A DNA stretch of 11,392 nucleotides from CAYLMM01 sp964646035. GTDB lineage: Bacteria; Krumholzibacteriota; Krumholzibacteriia; LZORAL124-64-63. Every line of letters starts with the position of its first letter. The first letter of the stretch is position 1. The notes below the pieces were generated by a model. That model was not told the origin of the DNA and searched no databases. It was given only the letters and a program-made list of their open reading frames with translations. This document shows positions 6,539-11,392 of the stretch, one piece after another. The DNA lies in contig CAZYDJ010000086.1 in the NCBI GenBank assembly GCA_964646035.1, forward strand, positions 1-11,392, written 5' to 3'. A program made the translations under genes and the position numbers.

Positions 6539-7507
6539 ATGCCGAACATTGCCGTTTTCATCGAGCAGCGCGACGGTGAGATCAAGAAAGTCGCCTGGCA
6601 GATGATCAGCGAAGCCCGCAAGGTCGTCGACGCAGCCGGCGGAGAAGTCTGGGGCGTGCATCTGCACGGCTCCGACTGCGACGTCGCCGCCGAGGCCGGA
6701 AAATACGGAGCCCACAAGGTATTCACCGCCGCCGGCGCAGCCTTCGAGAAATACAACTGCGAGATCTGGACAACCGCCCTGGCCGGTTTCGCGCAGCAGA
6801 ACCAACCGGACCTGATCCTGGTCGGATCGACCGCGATGGGCAAGGACCTCGGGCCGCGCCTGGCCGCCCGCCTGGACTGCGCCTGCATCAGCGACAGCAT
6901 CGGCCTGAAGTTCGACGGCGGCTTCGAGATCCGCCGTCCGATCTTCGCCGGCAAATGCTATGCCGACGTGGTTCCGCAGACCGCGACCGCGGTCGTGGGA
7001 ATCCGTCCCAACGCCTTCATGCTGACCGAAGTGAACGGATCGGCCGCCGCCGAGGCATTCGATCCGGGCATCGCGGGCGTAGAGCCCAAGGCCGCGGTCA
7101 GGGAAGTGCAGGCTTCGGGCGAGAAGAAGATCGAGTTGACCGAGGCCGAGATCATCGTCTCCGGCGGCCGCGGTCTGAAGGAAGCCGCCAACTACAAGCT
7201 GATCGAGGATCTGGCCGCGACGATGGGCGCCGCGGCGGGCGCCAGCCGCGCCATCGTCGACGCGGGCTGGGTGCCTCACGCCAACCAGGTCGGCCAGACC
7301 GGCAAGACCGTCAGCCCCAACCTGTATCTGGCGGCCGGCATCAGCGGAGCGATCCAGCACCTGGCCGGCATGTCGTCGTCCAAGTGCATCGTCGCGGTCA
7401 ACAAGGACCCCAACGCACCCATCTTCAAGGCTGCCGACTACGGTATCGTGGCCGATCTCTTCGAGGTGCTGCCGGCGTTTCAGGAGGCCGTGAAGGCGCT
7501 GGACTGA
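6539..7507 (+). CDS. etfA: Electron transfer flavoprotein, alpha subunit
   Basis: A 322-residue ETF-alpha of usual length. The C-terminal FAD-binding domain is intact: SGGRGLK (208-214), GASRAIVDAGW (234-244), QVGQTGKTVSPNLYLA (250-265), GISGAIQHLAGM (267-278), then NKDPNAPIF (288-296) and ADYGIVADLF (299-308). The residues expected to hold FAD (Arg237, Gln253/Thr254, His274) are present. It pairs with EtfB to form the soluble electron carrier. ATG at 6539 has AGGGAGA at 6524-6530, 8 nt upstream. An intrinsic terminator follows 24 nt after the stop, closing the operon. No acyl-CoA dehydrogenase or classical ETF-QO gene is visible; the double-CCG iron-sulfur protein at 10146-11354 is the best local candidate acceptor. 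Confidence 0.96.
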   Translation: MPNIAVFIEQRDGEIKKVAWQMISEARKVVDAAGGEVWGVHLHGSDCDVAAEAGKYGAHKVFTAAGAAFEKYNCEIWTTALAGFAQQNQPDLILVGSTAMGKDLGPRLAARLDCACISDSIGLKFDGGFEIRRPIFAGKCYADVVPQTATAVVGIRPNAFMLTEVNGSAAAEAFDPGIAGVEPKAAVREVQASGEKKIELTEAEIIVSGGRGLKEAANYKLIEDLAATMGAAAGASRAIVDAGWVPHANQVGQTGKTVSPNLYLAAGISGAIQHLAGMSSSKCIVAVNKDPNAPIFKAADYGIVADLFEVLPAFQEAVKALD

Positions 7508-7531
7508 TTCGCTGCGCTTCGGTTGGACAAG

Positions 7532-7562
7532 GACCCCCGGGCTTTTGGGCCGGGGGTCTTTT
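7532..7562 (+). terminator. Intrinsic terminator of etfBA
   Basis: GACCCCCGG (7532-7540) pairs perfectly with CCGGGGGTC (7550-7558) around a 9-nt loop and is followed by TTTT (7559-7562). On the opposite strand the sequence after the stem is T-poor, so it is probably one-directional. Confidence 0.85.
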
Positions 7563-7576
7563 CGTTGGGGGCATGG

Positions 7577-7683
7577 GGTGCTGAACAGGGCAGGGCCGGG
7601 AACTTCGCGTTCGGCGCGGCCGCCTTCACGCGACACGGCATCGAGCCTCTCAAGGCGTTCCCGGCCCTGCCCTGTTCAGCACC
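7577..7683. repeat. Perfect 27-bp inverted repeat with 53-nt spacer
   Basis: The left arm 7577-7603 (begins GGTGCTGAACAGG, ends CCGGGAAC) is the exact reverse complement of the right arm 7657-7683. The match stops abruptly at both ends. The spacer 7604-7656 contains most of one direct-repeat copy and a small GCCT-N4-AGGC hairpin (7645-7656). The structure could be a MITE-like or REP/BIME-like dispersed element, or a strong RNA hairpin. No target-site duplication is apparent next to the arms. Confidence 0.85.
7598..7639. repeat. Direct repeat, copy 1 (42 bp)
   Basis: Begins GGGAACTTCGCGTTCGGCG and matches 7768-7809 at 40 of 42 positions; the differences are G here against A at offsets 24 and 34. 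Its first 6 bases are the inner end of the left inverted-repeat arm. Confidence 0.9.
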
Positions 7684-7767
7684 GCTTCTCCACAAAAGAA
7701 GCCCCGGGCGCGAAAGCGGATTCTTATCCGAAAAGCAGCCAATCGGATCACGCTAACGATATGGGGA

Positions 7768-7809
7768 GGGAACTTCGCGTTCGGCGCGGCCACCTTCACG
7801 CAACACGGC
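7768..7809. repeat. Direct repeat, copy 2 (42 bp)
   Basis: Second copy, 170 bp downstream in the same orientation, ending 10 nt before the stop codon of the minus-strand MFS gene. Only this part is duplicated; no second 27-bp arm pair accompanies it, so it may be a partial element. Confidence 0.9.
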
Positions 7810-7819
7810 GGTGGGTATT

Positions 7820-8962
7820 TCAGGAAGATCTTGGGCGCAGCCCGTTGAGCAGGGATACCGCGGCGACGACGGCCACCGCCGCGCTCACCATCGTGAAAGA
7901 ACCTCGGGTCGTGGCGACGCCGAACAGCCTCCCGCCGGCGCCGAGAACTACCGGCGACAGGAACTGCCCCAGGTAGATGGCGCCGGAAACTACCGCCATC
8001 ACCTGGACGCCCCGCTGATCTCCCCCGGCCGCCGTCGCGGCCAGATATACGTTCGGCAACAGGCCGCCCCAGGACAGGCCGGTGACGACCTGGGCCAACA
8101 GGACCTGGGTTGGCGACGCTGCCCGGGCCATGATCAAAAATCCGAGGGCGAATCCGCCGAGGAAAACCGCCGGCATCGCCCGGCCCAGCTGCCGTCGCAC
8201 CGGGGCCAACGTCATCCCGGCCAGGAATCCACATCCCGTCGAAACGGCGATGGCCAGTCCGACCAGCCGCGGACCGCCCAGATCGTTGTCCCGCAGATGC
8301 AGGGCCAGGTTCACGGGCAGGCAATAGAATGCGAGCATCACGGTGCCCGCGGCCACGGCCCAGGCCCAGACCCGCCACGGCAGTCTGCCGGAGTTCGGGC
8401 CCCGTATCCGCGATCGGGGCGGTTCCGGCAGATGACGCCACACCATGAACAGGGGCCCCAGGGCCAGAACGTAGACCGCGAACATGTAGCGCCAACCGAT
8501 AGCCGCCAGCATCCCGGTCAGCAGGGTCGCGACGATGCCGCCGAGGTTGGAGGCCGCCGCCGATTGGCCCATCGTCCGGGTCCGCTCCTCGCCGGAGAAG
8601 AAGTCCGCGATCAGCCCGGTAGACAACGGCATGATCATCCCGACCGCCACCCCCAGGAGCGCCCGGCAGGCCAGCAGGAATCCCAAAGTCGGAGCGAAAC
8701 CTCCGGCCGCGCCGCCGACGAAGTAGCAGCCGAGGCCGACCAGCAGCAGACGGCGCCGGGAATACCGCAGGGCCAGTCGCCCGGTGATCAGAGAAGCGGG
8801 TATCATGAACAGCGCCGGCAGGGTCAGCACCAGCTTGATCACGGTCAGGGGCGAGTCGGGAAACGCGGCGGCGATGCGGGCGAGGCCCGGTGAAATCGCG
8901 GCGCCGGCCATGATCGTCAGGCAGGAAAGGGATAGGACAGCGGGTTTGAGCATGCGATTCAT
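7820..8962 (-). CDS. MFS transporter, DHA1-like efflux type
   Basis: A 380-residue inner-membrane protein with about 12 hydrophobic segments. The motif-A position between the second and third segments reads GRLALRYSRRR (61-71), and RALLGVAVGM (100-109) resembles motif B with its conserved arginine. The overall pattern recalls AraJ/Bcr-like exporters of drugs or metabolites; the substrate cannot be told. The start at ATG 8962 is preferred because GGGGGA (8969-8974) lies 6 nt upstream. A GTG at 8983 directly abuts the stop of the preceding gene and has no ribosome site. It lies 21 nt after the flavoprotein gene in the same direction, so the two are probably cotranscribed. It is convergent with etfA. 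Confidence 0.85.
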   Translation of the reverse strand: MNRMLKPAVLSLSCLTIMAGAAISPGLARIAAAFPDSPLTVIKLVLTLPALFMIPASLITGRLALRYSRRRLLLVGLGCYFVGGAAGGFAPTLGFLLACRALLGVAVGMIMPLSTGLIADFFSGEERTRTMGQSAAASNLGGIVATLLTGMLAAIGWRYMFAVYVLALGPLFMVWRHLPEPPRSRIRGPNSGRLPWRVWAWAVAAGTVMLAFYCLPVNLALHLRDNDLGGPRLVGLAIAVSTGCGFLAGMTLAPVRRQLGRAMPAVFLGGFALGFLIMARAASPTQVLLAQVVTGLSWGGLLPNVYLAATAAGGDQRGVQVMAVVSGAIYLGQFLSPVVLGAGGRLFGVATTRGSFTMVSAAVAVVAAVSLLNGLRPRSS

Positions 8963-8983
8963 CGGCCGTCCCCCGGGACGCAC

Positions 8984-10027
8984 CTAGCGCAGCCTGGCAC
9001 GCACGTCCGCCACAGCCGCACCGGCCTCGTCCACCAGCTGCTGCATGATATCCCGCAACGGCTTGGTGTCCTTGACCAGGCCGACCGACTGGCCCGCCAT
9101 CAGGGAGCCCTTGTCGATGTCGCCGTCGACGGCTCCGTCGCGCAGCGAGCCGACCCAGTACTTCTCGACCTCGAACTGGGCTTCCTGACGGTTCAGTTCG
9201 CCGTCGCCGAGCTTCTTCAGCAGTTCCAGCTGCAGCTGGCCGAAATCACGCATCGCCTGGTTGTTCAGGGCGCGCACGGCCACGACCGGCAGCTTCGAAT
9301 CGTACTGGGGAGTCGCGATGGCTTCGCGGGACCGGGCGCGGATGAAGGCGTTCTTGAAATTATCATGCGCCAGGCATTCCTCGGCGACCACGAAACGGGT
9401 GCCGAGCTGGGCCCCGGCGGCTCCCATCAGGCAGAGATGTCCGATCATGCGCCCGTCGGCGATGCCGCCGGCGACGAAGATCGGCAGCCGCTCGCTGTAG
9501 TGGAAGAGGATCTCCTGCAGCAGCACCGTGGTCGAGACGTGGCCGATGTGGCCGCCGGCTTCGCTGCCCTCGAGGATCAGCGCGTCGGCGCCGTACCCGA
9601 TCATACGCTCGGCCATCGAAGCGGTGGACGCGAAGCAGATCACCTTGGCCCCGCTGTCCTTGGCCTGCTGCACTTCGCTCTGGCGCGGGATCGAACCGGC
9701 GAAGAACACGTGGCTGAGCTGCTTTTCCGACAGGATGTCGAGGTGGGCCTTGTAGTTGGGCGCGATCACGATGACGTTGGCGCCGAAAGGCCGGTCGGTC
9801 AGTTCACGGGTCTGGTCGATGCTTGCGGCGAAGAGTTCGGGCGGCATGTTGCCGCCGGCGAGCGACCCGAATCCGCCGAGATTGCTGACGGCCGAAACCA
9901 GTTTCGCATCCGAGATCCAGGTCATCGCTCCGCACATGATCGGCACCTTGGAGCCGAAGAAGTCGGCGCCGCGCTTCCAGATCCGATCGAGTTCGGGTGT
10001 CGTGGCCACTGGTTGGTAGACGGACAT
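8984..10027 (-). CDS. NAD(P)H-dependent flavin oxidoreductase, nitronate monooxygenase / FabK-like
   Basis: A 347-residue FMN-binding TIM-barrel protein of the 2-nitropropane dioxygenase family. Visible motifs: N-terminal VPIMCGAMTWISDAKLV (28-44), where the flavin pocket begins; GSEAGGHIG (154-162) with the conserved His160; FVAGGIADGR (184-193); and GAAGAQLGTRF (202-212), the FMN phosphate site. Members either oxidise alkyl nitronates or act as enoyl-ACP reductase II (FabK). FabK is usually nearer 310-320 residues, and no fatty-acid synthesis genes are visible, so neither activity can be assigned. ATG 10027 has AGGAG at 10035-10039, 7 nt upstream. It has its own promoter at about 10097-10124 and is followed by an MFS exporter gene. 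Confidence 0.9.
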   Translation of the reverse strand: MSVYQPVATTPELDRIWKRGADFFGSKVPIMCGAMTWISDAKLVSAVSNLGGFGSLAGGNMPPELFAASIDQTRELTDRPFGANVIVIAPNYKAHLDILSEKQLSHVFFAGSIPRQSEVQQAKDSGAKVICFASTASMAERMIGYGADALILEGSEAGGHIGHVSTTVLLQEILFHYSERLPIFVAGGIADGRMIGHLCLMGAAGAQLGTRFVVAEECLAHDNFKNAFIRARSREAIATPQYDSKLPVVAVRALNNQAMRDFGQLQLELLKKLGDGELNRQEAQFEVEKYWVGSLRDGAVDGDIDKGSLMAGQSVGLVKDTKPLRDIMQQLVDEAGAAVADVRARLR

Positions 10028-10066
10028 CGCTACTCTCCTGGGGATTGACCGGCGGTAAATGCTCGA

Positions 10067-10092
10067 CCGCCGCCCCGGTGCCGGGGCGGCGG
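10067..10092 (-). promoter_or_regulatory. Perfect 12-bp palindrome in the leader of the flavoprotein gene
   Basis: CCGCCGCCCCGG at 10067-10078 is the exact reverse complement of 10081-10092, with 2 nt between. It starts 4 nt after the -10 box on the minus strand, so it spans the expected transcription start and would fold as an 11-bp stem with a 4-nt loop. It could be an operator, a protective 5' stem-loop, or a hairpin that ends the upstream transcript; no T-run follows on either side. Confidence 0.6.
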
Positions 10093-10096
10093 CAAT

Positions 10097-10124
10097 ATTA
10101 TAATTAACGAAAATGAATCGGCAA
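10097..10124 (-). promoter_or_regulatory. Sigma70-type promoter for the flavoprotein-MFS operon
   Basis: Read on the minus strand: TTGCCG (10124-10119), a 16-nt AT-rich spacer, and a perfect TATAAT (10102-10097). The stretch 10094-10118 is the most AT-rich patch seen in the window. Expected start is near 10090. Confidence 0.7.
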
Positions 10125-10145
10125 GTCCGTCCCGGAGACGCGGTA

Positions 10146-11354
10146 TCAGTCCGCGAGACGGCTTTCGACCATTTCGGCTATGTCCAGAGCCTTCATGCTG
10201 TCCTCGCGATCGGTCTCCTTGATGCCGTCCCCGAGCATGGTCAGACAGAACGGGCATGCGGTGCAGACCGCGTCCGCGCCGGTCGCGGCGGCCTCGTCGA
10301 GCCGGTTCTGGTTGATGCGTTCGCCGAGGCTCTCCTCCATGAACATCCTGGCGCCGCCGGCGCCGCAGCAGAAACCGTCGCGCCCATGGCGGGGCATCTC
10401 GACCCTGTTCACGCCGGGAACCGCATCCACGACCTGTCGCGGCGGCGAGTAGACATCGTTATGACGTCCCAGATAACAGGAATCGTGGTAGGTGACGCAC
10501 AGCGACTCTCCCTCGCGCAGCTTCAGCCGGCCCGCCGCAAGCAATTCGGCAAGCAGCTCGGAATGGTGGACCACTTCCACTCCTTCGAGTCCGAACTGGG
10601 GGTATTCGTTGCGGATGACGTTGTAGCCGTGGGGGCAGGCGCTGAGGACCTTCTTCACGCCGTACTTCTGCAACGTGGCCACGTTCTTCTCGGCCTGCAT
10701 CTGGAAGAGGTATTCGTGGCCCATCCGCCGCGCGGGATCGCCGCAGCAACCCTCTTCGGTGCCCAGCACCGCATAGTCGACGCCGGCCCGGTTCAGCAGG
10801 CGGCAGAGTGAGCGCACGACATCCTTATTGCGCTCGTCGAAGGCGCCGGCGCAGCCGACGAAGAGCAGATACTCGGCCTCCCCCTTCTCGCGCAGCAGCG
10901 GCACTTCGAGGTCGCCGATCCAATCCTCGCGGGCGGCCGAGCCCACGTTCCAGGGATTCGAGTTGGTTTCGAGGCCGCGCTGGGCGGTGGCCAGCTCGGG
11001 CGGGATGTCCGCTTCGGTCATCGTCAGATACCGCCGCAGATCGACGATATGGCCCACGTGACCGATGCCCACCGGACAGACCGTCTGGCAGTAGCCGCAG
11101 GTGGTGCAGGCCCAGATGATGTCCTTGTCGATGACTCCGCCGGGAAGAACGGGCCGCTCGATCGCCGCCGAAGCAGCCGCGGCCTCTTCGGTCCGGCCGG
11201 CCCGCTTGAGCTTGCCTATCTGCTGGAGCCCGCCGGCGATCGCGTACATATGGTCGCGCTGCTCGGTTATCAGTTCGCGCGGCTGCAGCGGCTTGCCGGT
11301 CGTCGCGGTCGGGCAGTGGACCGTGCAGCGGCCGCATTCGGTGCAGGGGTACAT
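10146..11354 (-). CDS. Iron-sulfur oxidoreductase with two 4Fe-4S motifs and two CCG domains (EMO/HdrD-like)
   Basis: 402 residues from the first ATG. Two ferredoxin motifs: CTECGRCTVHCP (Cys4, 7, 10, 14) and CTTCGYCQTVCP (Cys83, 86, 89, 93). Two CCG domains follow: the first with Cys168, Cys203-Cys204 and Cys240 (ending CPHGYN rather than CxxC), the second with Cys293, Cys329-Cys330 and CTACP (Cys364, Cys367). This order matches the cytoplasmic part of ETF:menaquinone oxidoreductase-like and HdrD-like proteins, in which an N-terminal NarI-like membrane region often comes first. Here no membrane part precedes it: family-like residues continue upstream of the ATG and then hit an in-frame TAA at 11378-11376. 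No good ribosome site precedes the ATG, and the motif starts only 4 residues in, so the 5' end looks broken or mis-started. A likely partner for EtfBA, by inference. Stop at 10146-10148. Confidence 0.88.
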   Translation of the reverse strand: MYPCTECGRCTVHCPTATTGKPLQPRELITEQRDHMYAIAGGLQQIGKLKRAGRTEEAAAASAAIERPVLPGGVIDKDIIWACTTCGYCQTVCPVGIGHVGHIVDLRRYLTMTEADIPPELATAQRGLETNSNPWNVGSAAREDWIGDLEVPLLREKGEAEYLLFVGCAGAFDERNKDVVRSLCRLLNRAGVDYAVLGTEEGCCGDPARRMGHEYLFQMQAEKNVATLQKYGVKKVLSACPHGYNVIRNEYPQFGLEGVEVVHHSELLAELLAAGRLKLREGESLCVTYHDSCYLGRHNDVYSPPRQVVDAVPGVNRVEMPRHGRDGFCCGAGGARMFMEESLGERINQNRLDEAAATGADAVCTACPFCLTMLGDGIKETDREDSMKALDIAEMVESRLAD

Positions 11355-11392
11355 GTCCAGCAGACGCCGCCAGCCTTAATCCTCGATCTTGC
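11355..11392 (-). pseudogene. Family-like upstream extension of the iron-sulfur gene, interrupted by an in-frame TAA
   Basis: In the same frame as the iron-sulfur protein, the minus strand reads KIED, stop, GWRRLLD, then the ATG. In related proteins I recall a segment like (L/I)ED-x-xW--LLD directly before the first ferredoxin motif, so both sides of the stop look like one ancestral coding sequence. A single base change from TTA (Leu) or TAC (Tyr) would make this TAA. Alternatives: a sequencing error, or an upstream gene that truly ends here. The window ends 14 nt beyond the stop. Confidence 0.5.

Larger units (their letters stand above)
7508..7819. other. Gene-free region between convergent etfA and the MFS gene, rich in repeats
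   Basis: 312 nt between two convergent stop codons. After the etfA terminator it holds a perfect 27-bp inverted repeat, two copies of a 42-bp direct repeat, and two small hairpins: GCTTCT/AGAAGC at 7684-7689 and 7697-7702, and CGGAT/ATCCG at 7717-7721 and 7726-7730. Read on the minus strand, the last is followed by CTTTC and might be a weak terminator for the MFS gene. I see no convincing coding frame. Short open frames here owe their similarity to each other to the repeat itself. Confidence 0.7.

Noticed and set aside
5740..7507. Electron-bifurcating ETF (lactate dehydrogenase-EtfAB type) together with the GlcD-like protein
   Set aside because: The EtfB loop has the AIDDD form of canonical ETF. 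The flavoprotein is a GlcDEF system with its own iron-sulfur subunit, on the opposite strand from etfBA.
5644..7636. Two long minus-strand open frames opposite etfB and etfA
   Set aside because: Antisense shadows of unmistakable ETF genes; compositions dominated by Gly, Asp, Val, Gln and Arg.
7480..7756. Short open frames in the etfA-MFS intergenic region on both strands
   Set aside because: They include the terminator and repeats, and share peptide strings only because the DNA is repeated; no ribosome sites.
7577..7809. CRISPR array or insertion sequence
   Set aside because: Only two direct-repeat copies with irregular arrangement, no spacer series, no transposase and no visible target-site duplication.
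8963..8983. GTG start at 8983 for the MFS gene
   Set aside because: It abuts the upstream stop and lacks a ribosome site, while ATG 8962 has GGGGGA 6 nt upstream.
10067..10092. Intrinsic terminator of the iron-sulfur gene
   Set aside because: In the minus direction the stem is followed by TCGAGCATTT, not a T-run, and a promoter lies just before it. A factor-assisted role cannot be excluded.

Overview
This window comes from a GC-rich bacterial chromosome. It has tightly packed genes, overlapping operons, clear Shine-Dalgarno sites and recognisable sigma70-type promoters. Canonical ETF, a glycolate-oxidase-type dehydrogenase and a double-CCG iron-sulfur protein together suggest a respiring bacterium that oxidises organic acids or acyl-CoA into a quinone pool, perhaps menaquinone. 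Deltaproteobacteria-like or FCB/Krumholzibacteriota-like lineages would fit, but the sequence alone does not settle taxonomy. I see no phage, transposase, CRISPR array, rRNA or tRNA.

Layout. (1) Positions 1-4062, minus strand: a coupled operon read lpdA -> glcD-glcE fusion -> glcF (cut by the left edge). It encodes a dihydrolipoamide dehydrogenase-type flavoprotein and a 2-hydroxyacid (glycolate/D-lactate-type) oxidase in which the D and E subunits are one 792-residue chain. (2) 4063-4277: divergent intergenic region. (3) 4278-5618, plus: an MFS transporter most like the eukaryotic MFSD1 family. (4) 5619-7562, plus: a near-consensus promoter, a stable stem-loop with a UNCG-type tetraloop, etfB, etfA and an intrinsic terminator. 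(5) 7563-7819: gene-free repeat region with a perfect 27-bp inverted repeat and a 42-bp direct repeat. (6) 7820-10124, minus: promoter, palindrome, a nitronate monooxygenase/FabK-like flavoprotein, then a DHA1-like MFS exporter. (7) 10146-11354, minus: an iron-sulfur oxidoreductase with two 4Fe-4S motifs and two CCG domains. Family-like sequence continues upstream of its first ATG but is interrupted by an in-frame TAA.

How the genes may work together. ETF collects electrons from acyl-CoA-type dehydrogenases. The double-CCG protein resembles the cytosolic half of ETF:menaquinone oxidoreductases and could pass them to quinone. GlcDEF would feed hydroxyacid electrons to the same pool. The MFSD1-like transporter may import a substrate. 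These links are inferred from family membership and proximity.

The main points of interest are the GlcD-GlcE fusion (its E half lacks the usual N-terminal FAD segment), the stop codon splitting the iron-sulfur gene from its family-like upstream part, the repeat cluster after etfA, the bacterial MFSD1-like transporter, and the palindromes placed 4 nt after two -10 boxes. Most of the window is otherwise ordinary metabolism, and I do not see an unmistakable new system.
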